Positions 33,040-45,681 of a stretch of DNA of 64,000 nt are shown here, piece by piece. Positions within the stretch are counted from its first letter, which is position 1; the number at the start of each line of letters is the position of its first letter. Position numbers and translations under genes: made by a program. The notes under the pieces are model-generated. The model did not search any database. It was not told the origin of the DNA and was given only the letters and a program-made list of their open reading frames with translations. This stretch comes from Basidiobolus meristosporus CBS 931.73 (taxonomy: Eukaryota; Basidiobolomycota; Basidiobolomycetes; Basidiobolales; Basidiobolaceae), in assembly GCA_002104905.1 (NCBI GenBank), contig MCFE01000019.1:181995-245994 (forward strand), written 5' to 3'.

Positions 33040-34432
33040 ATGGAGAAAAAACGTACTTCACGTTCAAGAGCTTTAAATGACCAGGAGGAAATAGTGGTAT
33101 GGGAAAAAGTATGTCGTGAATTGGGGAAGGTGGAGCAGATACGAAAAGAGGGGGGTGGTATATTCTCCCAGATCAATTCGCTGCATAAATTGGTGGATGA
33201 CGAAGGTAAATGAGCCTTTCGTTCTCAAACCCTTCTGCATACTCTGAACACGCATTGTCGTCAACATGACTTTAACCACAAGCTAACAATGATACAGGCG
33301 TGGCTTCAAGCATAAATTATAGTCTCCAGAAACTTTACACAGAAGGAAAAGAAAACCTGACTAAAGAGCAAAAGTAATTACAAGTTCACCTCACCATTTT
33401 GGACACCACATTTCAGCTGTGCGCTTACAGCGAGTATCCACTTTTCCCCTTAGGGTGATCTCTGCAGCCTTAGAGCATCTAGAGATATTGATAGCTCTAC
33501 GGGACGCTCCTACTGAGATGGGTATTTCGCAGTTTTGGTGGCTGTTTTTGGAATGTGTCGCTTGAGCTCTCAATGTTATGTCTTTCTCATAGATAATGCT
33601 AAGAGAAAGAAAAGAAAGGCTGAAGGTGAGATTACAGGCCCTGTCTCCAACGTAAAAAGACCAAGGTCACACTTTCCCGATAAAGCATATCCCGTACCGC
33701 CACGTTTTCAAGTTCGTTAACGCAGGAATGCATTGAACTGAATATGTAGCTCGTTCAAAGTCCAATTTGAAAATGGCATCATACCCAAGCGAAGCTATGT
33801 CAGTGTTCAGCATGAGTGTAGGTCATGTCTACAATATCCTAAAGCAGTCTTGATCCAGGTAGCAGCCAAGACTCCACGAATTAAGGATAAGAGTCAGGAA
33901 TGGATCTTGGCAGTGGTTTTGCAGTATTTTCCTGAAAAAAACAAGTTGGTCTTGAAGCAGCTTCATGAACGCCCAGGGACATACTGATCTAAATACTTTC
34001 TAGGTATCAAGTAGAGGATGCCGATGTGGATGAAAACGGGAAAAGAATGTAGGCTATTGTGTGTGGTCCGATTTTTACTAATAACTGACCATACTCCCGT
34101 TGGCAGGAGATACAATCTGCCGCCGCGCAACATCATCCCTTTACCCGAGGAGGCGATCCTTAATGAATACCCAGAGTTTGATATCGACCATGTAGTACTG
34201 GCACTGTACCCCAACACAACATGCTTCTATAAGGCCATTGTAGTGCTTCCGCCCAGTAAGGTACAGCCCAATTGGAGCCAACGCTTCACACTCATTCTGA
34301 TGGGTTATCTAGGTCAAAGACAAGTCATACCAGGGAAGCTACTGCGTAAACTTCGAAGACGATGACGATGTAGATCGCTTTGTTCCTGCGATATATGTTG
34401 TAGAGATGCCAAAGAGTGCGAAACCGAAATGA
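33040..34432 (+). CDS. SGF29: SAGA-associated factor 29 (tandem Tudor)
   Basis: Sgf29 reads H3K4 methylation for the SAGA complex. An N-terminal coiled-coil exon (33040-33205) is followed by short exons, a lysine-rich linker (A-K-R-K-K-R-K-A-E-G), and the SGF29 tandem Tudor domain. The latter has W-I-L-A-V-V-L-Q-Y-F-P-E-K-N-K-Y-Q-V-E-D, then R-Y-N-L-P-P-R-N-I-I-P-L-P, then V-L-A-L-Y-P-N-T-T-C-F-Y-K-A-I-V, with the aromatic Y-x-x-T-T-C-F-Y cage region intact. It ends with TGA at 34430-34432. The neighbouring gene TAF12 encodes another SAGA subunit. Confidence 0.85.
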
Positions 34433-34595
34433 CATGAAACCAGCCTTCAAATACCCACCACATTAATATCAGTTAGCGAAATCTCTATGATTGGTTGTTA
34501 GTAAACATACACATATGCGCATAATTAAGAATCATTTTCTGTTTATCGATTATTAATGTTTGTGAACAACGCTACTCAATTTTAGAGAGTTAAAC

Positions 34596-36148
34596 ATGAG
34601 TAACCGTTCAATAGCGAACTATCCTTTAGAAAGAGAGCTTTTTCCAACTCACGTCAAAGATGCATTCCGCTCTTTGGTTGACGTAGAAATATGTAGTATT
34701 GCCGTAATATATCACCGTAGAATCTCCCCGAAAATCAGACTTTGCTGAATCATACTCTTTGCAGGACAACAGGCTTGTAGATCTTTCACAAATAAGCACA
34801 CTGGGGCCATTCAAAGTGTATGCGAAAATCCCTCTAGGCGAGATTTCTCCCGAAGGTAGAGGGTTCTTCGCATCTTCGTCGAAGCAAATGCTTGTAAGCT
34901 TTCCTCCACAGCACTGCCAGATTTCTAACCTTCAGCGGAATTTAGTTCTTAAGAAATTCAAACTTCCAACGACTTCGTTTATTCCCATACAAATCCCCCA
35001 AATATCTGAGTGGAGTTTACAATTTTCCGCTGGTAAAACCGGGATTTGGATCCGCTCTGAATCTGCTTGGTATGAGGTGCAGGTAATAGAAGGCTATGCA
35101 GTTTTCATATACTTCCAAATGGCCAGTAGCTGGGATATTGATGTATCTGTGCCCGTAGGAGGTAAACTCAAAATACCAAGGGGTTTGGCAATCAACTAGA
35201 GAAAAAGCCGACATTTCCGGTGAGACTATAAACAGTATGCTGCTTGCGTTTTACTGTCACTAAACCATTCGGAGGATGTAGGATTTATCATCAACATACT
35301 CTCTAATCAACTCACGGCCGGGTGCACTTACGATGCAGTGATCCAGATGGTAAGGATGTGGTTAAATGGCATGCTCGACGATAGATAAGATATGTATGAT
35401 ACATGGTATTTTCTAGCTGGCCAATTGGCTTCCTTCATCAAAGGATGTTGCGGTCCACAAGCTGATGGAATACGCCGAGTTCATATCCGCGCAGCTTCAA
35501 CTTCAACCCAAAGCAATACAGCGATCAGCGTTCTGCAGTAAATTCCTTAAAGAGGTACTTTGACATTGTTCGGTAATCCTGGAACACACAGTAATTCATC
35601 GCGCCTACCGCTTGATAGTGTGGGAGATGGAAAAAGAACCAGCACGCCAACAAGATCAATATCTTTAGAGAGGTCCATACCATGAGTCTCAATACCGGAT
35701 AACTCGAGTCTCATTCGCTCACGAGTCTGTATTTAGTGCCCTTCGGTAAGGTTCAACCAGGATGGTGTCTGGCGATGTCCGTTGGCCGACTGCTATACGG
35801 TGTTCGTCAATTTTGAAAACTCTCAAGAGGATATGTTTACGGCGAAGATTCTGCCACATCTGAACGAGCACAAGTCATCCTTGGAACGCAAGGTGAATCA
35901 ACTGGGAGGGAAATCAACAGATCTGGTAAGTCGAAGAGCAGTGCACATCACCTAGAACAACGGGCACAAAGCCTTGGACACATAGCTAACTGTGCGTCTA
36001 GTCAGAACAACAAACAAATAACGAGGATCGCATCAGGTAACCAGCATCCATCTCAAGCCGAATCAACTGTCTCTGAAATGTCGTTTTTCATCAAATCAGG
36101 TCGTTTGTAGAGTCGTTGGAGGAAGAATTCAATGTAGAAATATTATGA
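34596..36148 (+). CDS. unrecognised multi-exon protein
   Basis: A plausible start at 34596 (M-S-N-R-S-I-A-N-Y) joins through a GTAGAA...TTTGCAG intron to an exon beginning near 34764. That exon encodes L-G-P-F-K-V-Y-A-K-I-P-L-G-E-I and later G-I-W-I-R-S-E-S-A-W-Y-E-V. A helical segment follows (about 35,280-35,350 and 35,420-35,550). Near the 3' end there is W-R-C-P-L-A-D-C-Y-T-V-F with H-L-N-E-H-K, a possible single zinc-binding unit. The last exon ends E-F-N-V-E-I-L. The I-W-I-R-x-E-S-A-W-Y string loosely recalls replication-foci-type domains found in some fungal chromatin proteins, but I do not claim this. Exons between 35,090 and 35,760 are not settled. Confidence 0.45.
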
Positions 36149-36237
36149 ATCTAATAAATACCAAGCCATTCTTTTATATCAAATGAGATGGTGCCAACTC
36201 TTTTGGAAAGCGAATACACATGTAACTATCCATTCGG

Positions 36238-37317
36238 CTATTCCATTGCCTCTTTCACCATTTTCACCCAATTGGTGGTGCTTCCCGGAGGCTGAACATA
36301 TCCCGAGTAACTATACCCACGAACAACTCGGCTGTTGAACTCGATCTCCCATTGATTGGTCAATTTGATTAAGCGCTCCTTGGCCTTGGTGTGCCATCTG
36401 GTCCACCCCTTGGCGAGTATCATGTACAATGAGCATTTCAATTCCGCATCATCCTCCGTTTCCTCGACGATGTATCTCTCTAGCGTCTCCAGCAGGGAGG
36501 CCTCTCCGTCCTGGAATGGTAGCTCAGAGTTTTCAATCAAGCTAGGCAAGAGTCGTTTCCGTGCCGCCGCCGTCTCTTCATCCAGATTGGCTGGGTTGAT
36601 GTACTTCATGACGAAATCATAGTGCTCTCTAGGGGTGAGGCACTGCGAGACTCGAAGAAACCGTTCGAAATCGGAGCATGAAAGTTCCCACAGGTCTTCC
36701 CACAAAATCGACTTGGAATTGCATTGGAGGAAGTTGAAACATGCGGTAACAGACTTCTCCAGAGTATAGAAACTAGCGAAGCTAAAGAGATCGAACCAAT
36801 TGTCGATATCAATGTTTACCCCGGCCACCAGCAGATCGTCCGCCTTTTCAAGCAACGAGTCAACCAAGAAGCGATGGGCAAGCCCGATAATTACTTTGAG
36901 TGTTGGAACAGAAACGTGGTCCAGAACATCCTCATACGCGTACAAGAACTTCAAGAATAGCTCGAATTCATCGGGCCCATATCTAGGACAAGAAGAAAGG
37001 AGGTTTAGCAGCCTTCATACTTTTCGGAGACCAGAGCACCTCCAGTGCTCTGCATTAACTACCTACCTGGTAATGGAGTCCTCCTCCAGCTTTGGACAGC
37101 TCAAGTCGATCTCAGTGTTGTTCAGCTCCAAGAACATCCCTTTGCTATTGAAGAGGGTTCTGAAATAGTCACTATGATAGCTTAGCACATATTTTTGCAA
37201 GTAAAAGCACCGCTTCTCCACGCGAATTATTACATCACTGTAGGATTCCAGGTTGTATAAGCCTTGAATGAGGTGTGAGGTGGACTTCATTCGCAGTATT
37301 TGTAAGGCGGAGATCAA
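36238..37317 (-). CDS. BTB/POZ domain protein
   Basis: Two minus-strand exons (37317-37067 and 36982-36238) join in frame to 331 residues. The BTB fold is evident: Y-S-D-V-I-I-R-V, F-Y-L-Q-K-Y-V-L-S-Y-H-S-D-Y-F-R-T-L-F-N, then F-E-L-F-L-K-F-L-Y-A-Y, then L-A-H-R-F-L-V-D-S-L-L. Helices resembling a BACK region follow, with no Kelch or MATH repeats. Such proteins are often adaptors for Cul3 ubiquitin ligases; that role is inference. A shorter start at 37290 is possible. Confidence 0.75.
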
Positions 37318-39100
37318 TTATGTTATCAGAGGGAGAAAGGAGAGAGGGATTCTTGTCCAGAAAAACCGACATATTCTTGATATAATCCATTGCCCAGGTC
37401 AAATGAATGCCCATTAGCGCGAAAACAAAATGAGCATCCATGGCAATAACTACATGAAACAATATCCCAGTCACAAACCTGCTCCAGGGGTGGTTTGGTT
37501 GAAACATTTCATCGTTACAATAAGAGAAGATTGCACCATTTTCACATGTTATTGGCAGGTTTATGGTATTTGCAGTGATCACGAACAGGATGGTCAGGTG
37601 AGGAGGTAAGGGTCAAATTGATGAGTGAACCATTATTACACTGGATGATGCTTTGAAACGGAAACTATTATGCCAACGTATAAATTAGATCACGCCCAAC
37701 CAGGGGCATCAATGCTATAGAACAAGTGTCATGACATCAAACCAGCAATCACTGAATCCATGAACTTCCAGGATCAATTCATTCGACATGGATGTGCATG
37801 CTGGAGCGTGACTAATGCCGTTATCGCATTTTTCAATGATGGCCATCCTGTTGTTGAGATTGCCACCACCAAGACCAATTTTAACTGCTCTGTATGCTCC
37901 GAATTGTGTATCCGCGTTCCGTGACGTCAAGGCCTGCCTGTAGGTGCTCGTTCAATGAGGGGGGCGAGGCGGCAAGGCAACGCCTAGTTTCGTGGGAGTG
38001 GTGTTGGAGTATTTTCGCCACAAGCAGGTAGCATTTTCACTCCGTAATGTGTATATGATTCCCTCATTAAGCGAGTATGCCTTCCTCTACAATGCGGCCA
38101 TTAACGACAATTCTGGTAGATTGAGTGAATTTCAAGCCCATGAATGAGTATAGAATGCCGCCCGCACTTTAGTTGAGATAAACCATAGCTGAGGGTGTGC
38201 GAACAGCGCGTGTAAATTGCAGCAATCCAGGATAATGCTCGGTAATTGAAATGGTTGGTAGTGTCACACGCATCCTTGTGATACCACAAAGTCTCTACTG
38301 GTGGGTATCCTATTGAATAGTAAGTACTGGTAGTGCCTGTTGTATGCTAAGGCACCGGATTCAGCAATTGGGGAATTAGCATAAGCCGAGACGCCTGGGT
38401 GTAGAGTTAGGCGTTGGTAGGTATGTAGAGCGTTCACCGCTCTCTTCAAAACCACCACGTGCAGTCGCTTACTTCATCACAAGTGGTACTAACAGCTGTT
38501 ACCTCGTTGCATCTCTCTGATGTGTCATTTTCGAACAGAAAAGAAACAGACTCTGGTGTACAATCAAAACGGAAGGTGCTACCGTCGGTCTCAGTAACGG
38601 TGGGTGAAATCCGGATATAAATTTGCTTGGGCTTTTAACACCAAGACCAAATACAGCGAAACATTGAGCCTCGACAGCTGATTGCCATTCTTGCAGGCAG
38701 AAGTCATCAGTTTTGTTGCATTTCTGCATAAAAGCTTTCCATATTGCAGAACCGGTGATGGTCACTGAAGGTTTTTTATTTGTACTCAATTGTGGTGACG
38801 TTTGGCATAATTGCAGAGTACAGATCAAAAGTCAAAATTCAGGAATCACAGTATTTCCCAGTCACGTGTAGCCTTTATTAAAATTAGATGCCAGGAGATA
38901 TTACTTTAAATTCTACTTCGATCCGGAGGCTGAAGATATGCTTTCATATGCCGTTGCTTGGATCGCATGAAAGTCTCCCATTACGTGGATGATGCAGTAC
39001 TAGGTCTTACACGTCGGGGCGCCAAGGGCTTAGTGGGATTTCTTACATTCGCGACCAGCGGGAGTGTTCCTTTCAAACTTGGCCTAATATAAACTGATCT
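37318..39100. other. gene-poor region with unassigned short frames
   Basis: No recognised gene is present. On the minus strand between 38,830 and 38,440 two overlapping frames encode a cysteine-containing sequence (K-C-N-K-T-D-D-F-C, then C-T-P-E-S-V-S-F-L-F). They would need a frame change near 38,640 and lack a signal peptide, so they may be a remnant. The remainder shows nothing I can name. Confidence 0.3.
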
Positions 39101-39337
39101 TCAGCAAATAAAGCAAATTTTTGCATATAGTAGCCCTCCTAGCTAATATGAATCAATGTTGTACCCCAAGAACACATCACATAAGTGGTAGGCAATCTTG
39201 GGCTCTAAGCCTACTGTTATGGAGCACTAACTTGGCAGCCTCCACAAGGATGGTGCTAAGTGAGCCAAAAACCACAATTAGAATGCACACTGTCTTATTT
39301 GTGCTGGGAACACAGCTTAGGGTGTAAGTGTTATAGT

Positions 39338-39682
39338 TGTAAAAATTTGTAAATCCACCTAAATACTCACCTAACTTAGTCACTTAGATCATTACCTTCA
39401 AATCCTAGAGAATACTGACCAAATTCCTTGTTGTGATTTACTTGGAATATTTTCACCAAAATATCAGGTACCCAGAACATGAAAATCTGTAAAGTTGTCC
39501 AAACAGCCCCAAACTATCAACACATGCTCTTGGAACCATCCTAAGCCTATTCTATGTGCTTGCTATGCCACAATCATGTAATAGTATAAATACCACTTTT
39601 ACATTTAATAAATCATTAAGTGAAAACCACATAATCTACCTGTCCTCCCAATCACTTCCAATATCTCCAAGACTCTTACAAC
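39338..39682 (+). repeat. left arm of a long inverted repeat
   Basis: This arm aligns along its length with the reverse complement of 42269-42612 with small gaps. Shared landmarks include TCACTTAGATCATTACCT, TTTCACCAAAATATCA, AGTTGTCCAAACA, ATGCTCTTGG and GAAAACCACAT. By eye the arms are roughly four-fifths identical. Confidence 0.75.
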
Positions 39683-40959
39683 AGTTTGGGGATGCAATCC
39701 CCCATACAGCTCCCATACTGTTTAAAATCCCTTTGACTTACTTCTCTTTCATTCTTGGTTCTGGTCCCTTAGGGTTACAATTCTTCCTTTTTACCCTACA
39801 CACCCTGTCCATAAATTTTTACCCTGCACTTTGCACATATGTCTAGTCACTTGGTAGGCATGTCTGGGCCCATATTTGACCCCTTACTCTCTCTGTATAT
39901 TATTTATAAGTCTTGATACTCTACTGATCATTAAAGAGTAACCTTGGATACTATAACTTATAACTTATGTGATTCAACCCAATCAGGCCACAGTACCTGA
40001 TTAAACAAGCTTTGGGTGCCAAAAATTGTGCAGCTCTAATATAGTAAAAAATTCATGACCAATGCAAATTTGCTGTAACCTTATTACTTTTGCCAACTAT
40101 AAAGTGTATCCAAAAGTTCAATATATATAAACTATAACAGATATTGAAATTGATGCCATAGTAACCACTAATTCAGTCGGCAATCAAATTCTATATATAA
40201 ATAGTTTAAGGGGAACTGAACTCATAGTATCAATGTACTTCAAATTTTTGTAGTCTTACATCAAATTTAATGTCACTTGGCTTATACACAATAGCTATAC
40301 CTTAGACAATATGATAGAGGTATTGTTTTCTCACCCACTTGGGTGCAGTAAAAGTTGACAATAAAATCTATGTGGTACTAATACGCTTTTGGCTTCCAAA
40401 TACTTATATTGTATGAAATGACTATACTCTAACATTTGTATTTTATACTAGTGTCCTGCAGGAATTGCTAAAACTTAGCCACATGGTTTTAAAATGCCTT
40501 TATTTTTTACCGCTGTGGTGGTGTATAAGTCCAAAGGGCAAAATACGGCCAACACTTCTCAAGTGTGAATGTGTGTGGGGTGTTCACTGGGTGCGATAAC
40601 CTCTGGCAAAAGCTTGCTAGGAATACTGGGTCTTTTGTCTAATCTAATGTGATGGGGGATAAAGCCTCAAGCTTGTCAAGGGAAAACTATTGAACTACAA
40701 TCCCCAACTTAGTTGGCGTCTTAACAAAAGTTTATAATGGCTTCGACGTCCTTTGAGATGACAATGTACTAAAGCTTCCAAAGTCAAAACAACTGTAAAC
40801 TCCACCAACAGGGACTTGATAAGAATGCAGCTTTGACCAATAGTTACAAAGACTGAAAAGTATCTTTGCCTGTACAAGAACAAACTTGGGAAAACAAACA
40901 AATATAATAAAATATACCTACTCTGAGTATTCCTCACAAGTAGTGCCTCCAAGGTCAGT

Positions 40960-41470
40960 TGGCTGTCAGCGCGGTTTCCTGGGAGTGTCGTCAGGTCTGA
41001 GTCAGAAAATAGTGGTAATAGGTAGCGGTGATCTCACTAATCAATAAGTCGGAATATTGGAAGAGGGATGATTTATTTTAAGGGATAGCCTCCCTTATAT
41101 ACTTTTTTTGCTGCTCAATTTCTTGCTAGAAAATACCTTCCGGAAGTTTCCAGAAGGTAGTAGACAACCAATCATGTCTTTGTGTACTAAAAATAGCGCA
41201 AATTCTTGGCGGATTGTTCCATGAGACATAGTAGCACCTAGCCAATCAGGTAGTGGTAACATGAAACCTCTGTGTCATGTGGTTGCCTCTTATGGTAGTG
41301 AGATGGGGGATTATGAAACCAAGATGGTCACGTGACATGGGCACTGTTGGGGTACTTGCCTTATAAGGTAACTATCTTATCTTGGCATCTCGGCAAGGAA
41401 TAAGAATAGCTTGTGCAATGGGTTAATAGTGACAAATAGTTTGTCAGGTTGCATAGTAATAATCACATAG
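40960..41470 (-). mobile_element. possible solo LTR
   Basis: Read on the minus strand it starts near TGACAAACTATTTGTCA, carries CACGTG, CTTCCGGAAG-like sequence and a strong TATA box (GTATATAAGGGAGG) about two thirds of the way along. The layout resembles the U3-R part of a fungal LTR. No second LTR, primer-binding site or coding region was found. Confidence 0.3.
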
Positions 41471-41596
41471 ACAAAAATAGGAAATATTGCAAATTTGGGA
41501 TGATAATAATATAGGCGGGGTAATCCTTTTTAGGGAAGTGAACGCATAAGAATGAGCACATCTGCCTGTGGGTGTCACTGTGACCCCACTACACCG

Positions 41597-42200
41597 CACT
41601 AGTTTTACATGAATCCATAACACACTTTTATTCTTTGCAGTAACCATACCCTAACAGGTGTTGTGGATGCCCACTTGGTACATATACTTGGGTCTAGTGG
41701 GAGTCATTACTAATCAGCTGCATGCTATCAGAATGCTTTTGTTTTTCATCACACTATTTTTACATGGTTCATTAAGACACTTTTATTGTATGTGGTAACC
41801 ACACCCTAACAGGTAGTATAGACCCTCACTTGCTATAGTCACTTGTATCTATTGAGAGTCATCACTAAACAGCTGTGCGGTACTAAAATGCCTTTATTTT
41901 TCATTGCACTAACTTACACAAATCCCAAAAACACTCAGATTCTACATGATAACTATACCCCAACAGGTGTCATGGATGCTCACTTGCTACATTTACATAT
42001 GTTCATTAGGAGGCATCAATAATCAGCTGCAGATTACCAAATTGCATTTACTTTCCATCATAATAGTGTCATATGGATCCATAAAATGCCTTACTCATGC
42101 ATGGCAGCCATGCCCCCAGAAAGTAATGTGGATGTTTACTTCAAACATTTGATTGTGTATTGCAGACACCATCAATACACAGCTACATGGGAGCAGCGTA
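41597..42200 (+). repeat. four diverged tandem units of about 155 bp
   Basis: Units begin near 41597, 41752, 41907 and 42062. Each contains a match to CACTA-N-TTTTACATG, then a block like AACCATACCCTAACAGGT, then GAT-GCTCACTTG-TACAT, and CATCA-TAATCAGCTGC. Spacing between the first three starts is exactly 155 bp. Confidence 0.75.
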
Positions 42201-42268
42201 TAATAGAACAGTAAGGTTTTGCTGTTGGCAAGTACTGAAGCCTAAATAATGATGCTGTCTGTTATTTG

Positions 42269-42612
42269 TTATAAGAATTTTGGAGATGATGGAATTGATT
42301 GCAAAATCAAGCAGATGATGTGGTTTTCACATATTGATTTTTTGAGTATAGAAGTGGTATTTGTACTTTTACATGGCCTTGGAATAGCAGACATATAGAA
42401 TATGCTTAGGAAGGTCCCAAGAGCATATGTGCAAAGCTGGGGGTTGTTTGGACAACTTACCAAATATACATGATCTTGATACTTGATATTTTGGTGAAAA
42501 ATTCCAAGTAAACTCCAGCAAGGAATTTGGACAGTATTCACTGAGATTGATAGGTAATGATCTAAGTGACAAAGTTAGGTGAATATTTTGGTGGAATTAC
42601 AGAGTTTTACAG
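42269..42612 (-). repeat. right arm of a long inverted repeat
   Basis: Reverse-complement partner of 39338-39682. The 2.59 kb between the arms includes LTR-like sequence and the 155-bp tandem repeat, so the pair may be the ends of a decayed element or two old insertions in opposite orientation. Confidence 0.75.
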
Positions 42613-45600
42613 CACTCCCACTTGATTGCATGCTCATGCCAAGATTTTTAACAAGTTTTTTGTGTGATCTGTGGTGCAATTATCTTAACAATCTTTCATG
42701 GAAGCCTTACAGCATGAATACCTATGAGTCATGGGATTTTAAACTTGAGACATCCTTTTGAAAGGATTGTCACAAATATTTCACATAGGGGCTGATAGCA
42801 TATGGTAATAATAAGTAACAAACTAACATTGAATTATGACTGTATTATAGCCCTAATAAGGCCATCAAAGAGCATCAGTATACCAGCAAGTTTCTCACCA
42901 AAAAATGGAAATGCCAAAGGTTTAAGCAGCATAATGGTATCAAGATTTCATGATAGTGCAATCATGGGACCATTGAGGAAATGTAAGGACACTTTTGAGT
43001 ATTTTACCAAAGTGGGGAATTCCAACAGTATTGGTGGTTGAAAAACACAAAGATTCTGTTATAAGACCATTGTGCAGCTGCTATGTAACTGTACAGGTAC
43101 CTTCTGGAAACATTAACATTTGATGAGAGTATTTACTAGTAATACCATTAAGAGGCTAGTAGGACTTCATGATGAATTGGTTGTATTCCAAGACAGTAGG
43201 ACTGTAATGTTACCATTGAGAGATCTTCACTGGGCAATCCATACTCAATCCACTAAAGAGTCAAATCATTTCTTATAGGGCTCATATAAAAGCTTCAGAT
43301 GCATCAAGCTGGCATTGGTGAGTTGCTTCTGTAAGAATATTCTTGCAAAATCCGCATATAATTCCCATTGCTTTCCTTATGCCATTGGTGGCAGCTGCTT
43401 TAAAAGGCTGCTGAACAAATGTTTATTTGTTTACACTAGTCTTCACATTTATACCACTGCTTGTGTGTATAAACATTGACTGGTGCTCATATGAGGTGTG
43501 TAGGGCCATGGATGTACTACAGTAGCCCTCAAATCATTTTGAAATTCTCCAGTGTTGTGCATCAACATTTAAACTTGGCCAATTTCACTCTGTTACAAAA
43601 TCTAGTACCCTTGCTGATTTTCCCTAACCCAAACATAACTAATCTGTGTTATGGTCTATTTTATCACTTCTCAGTATCTATTTTTAGCTGTCACACCTGA
43701 TCAATTTTCATGTGGTCATTACATCCTCAACTGATCTGCTAAGCCTTTCCAAGTGATTAGTCATCTGAGATTTATCCAACCACTTAGCAGTTGCCAAGAC
43801 ATCAACTGATTAATGATGCAATTTTTCATTTATCTTATGCACCTATCAACACCCCAACAGATTTCAATTAGTCCAGTCTCTTGGTGCTTACTAATAAAAC
43901 ACAATTAGAAAAGTATAAATAAAGTTTACTGAACCTTTTAGTTTATGTGTGTCTCAACAAAATTAAGAATTCAACAAATCCATTCTAGTTTCTACCCAAG
44001 CTTAGCATATCTAGCACTCTCAAGAATACCAAGCCTAGCCTGCATAGCAAACCTACTCTGTTGCCTTTATAGCCCAACTCAGCTATATATAAGACCAATA
44101 TTAGACCAGAACCTCTCTGCTAATATTTCTGGCACTCTTGACAATTCTAAGATTCTGCACTTAGTTGTCACTTAGGTTCAGTTAACTCATTCAAGAGTTT
44201 TATTACACTTTTCTCTTGGATACAACATCCAGGATCTTAAATGGTACATCAAGGTTTAATTATCCCTTGTACATCTTTGTCATTGATATTGGAATATTGC
44301 AGAATAGCAAACTGTTCCTAGCAAAAGCTTTACTTGACCTAATTCCTCCATCCTGAGTATATCTGACTTTGGCTAATCTGAAATTATGACTCCTGGTTAT
44401 TCTCCTGCCAAACTTCTTGAATACTCACAGAGATTTCTGTACACTCATTTTAAGGAAGGAGTACACTCTTAGCATTGGTGTTTGGAGAGTAAATGCAACA
44501 TGCTAACCTTGAGTGAAAGACTGCTGATGTGATCATCACCCATATATCTCTTAGGGTAATAAGTTCACATCAAGTTCTCTTGTGGATTACCATTAGTATC
44601 CACTGGCACTTTGTCCATACAGAAAGGGCCACAAACTCTGGTAATAAAGGAATGTCTGGTACTCCAGAGCTGGGGATATCTTCAATCATTGACTTAAACA
44701 AATATCTCAAAGTAGAAGTATACAGAGAAGCCAATGCACAAGGCAGCCCATTGATTCAATCATATATGCAATTGTAAAGAGCTGTATTGAGCTTGCTCTT
44801 CATTGTGTGTTAACTCAGATGTTCTTCTGACATCTATATCTGAAAGTTGAATTTCTGAATCTTCCAACCCTTCCACTCTGATAGATGGTACTAAAGTTAC
44901 CATATCTAGACAAGAATCCTTCATGGCCAACTTAGGAGATCTGCTCAATGTACATTTCACTGGGGTGGAAGATAGCTGACTTTGATAGCAGGGCATTTTG
45001 GGGTTGGTGTTAGAGTAGCATGTTTAGGAGTGAAAGTCACCAATTGGTGGTATCTTTATTTATGCTAAGTAATATCTAGTTACTAACTAGATTAAAGAAA
45101 TCAATGAGCTCATGTTATACCTTAGGACAAATATGAGTCCTGAATAATTCAAGTTCTTGAGTGGCTTAAGAGTTGAGTTATATTCACACAACTTATGCAC
45201 ATACTCATCATCAAAGACAATTGGCCATTAATAGATATATAATTCATATGTATATAATGTTGAGTAAATTATTTGCCACAACTCAAGAATCCCATAACTA
45301 CAGAATAATATATTAGTGATGATCCAAAGATTGTGAATGCCACATTTAGGGGGTTTGAAGGAATATAACTAACGCTTGTGTCCAGAGAGTTGCAGAAATG
45401 TATTTTGCGGGATACCATTATAGTGCAAGGATTCCTCATGTATTAACCTGAATTACTAGCTCGGCCATAATGCTCAACAAATGTGATCAAGTATTGCAGG
45501 AGAGCAAGCTGGCGTGCTGTTTCGCAAACGGACCGTGTATATTTCTTCATTATCCAGAAAGAACAAGTTGAGACAATCTTAGAATTCATTATTTTAGAGT

Positions 45601-45631
45601 ATCACTACAACTCATAAAATTTCTGGTGTTA

Positions 45632-45681
45632 TCTAATTTTCACTTCTGGAAGTTGTATTCGTTACTATCGGTGAAAATCAT
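45632..45681 (-). pseudogene. deletion scar of the secreted cysteine-rich gene
   Basis: The first five to six codons of the gene (ATG at 45681, M-I-F-T-D) are joined directly to the last dozen or so codons and stop region (ACTTCTGGAAGTTGTATTCG on the plus strand). About 0.85 kb of coding sequence is missing, and the joined frame is not the original one. Upstream sequence (CATTTCGTTCATTTATT and beyond) matches the promoters of the intact copies. Confidence 0.75.

Larger units (their letters stand above)
39101..45569. mobile_element. CpG-poor, AT-rich block of decayed mobile DNA
   Basis: About 6.4 kb differs from its surroundings: AT-rich, very few CG dinucleotides, no intact gene. It contains a pair of diverged inverted repeats, a tandem array of four roughly 155-bp units, and TATA-bearing LTR-like stretches (about 40,960-41,470 on the minus strand, and about 43,690-44,180). 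Short frames near 42,850-43,330 hint at old transposase or integrase sequence but are full of stops. No element family could be named. Confidence 0.45.

Noticed and set aside
38440-38830. Possible small cysteine-rich protein on the minus strand
   Set aside because: No signal peptide, and a frame change is needed in the middle without a plausible intron; kept only as a possible remnant in the intergenic entry.
42850-43330. Transposase or integrase-like words
   Set aside because: Too many stops and too little similarity to name a family; described only as part of a decayed block.
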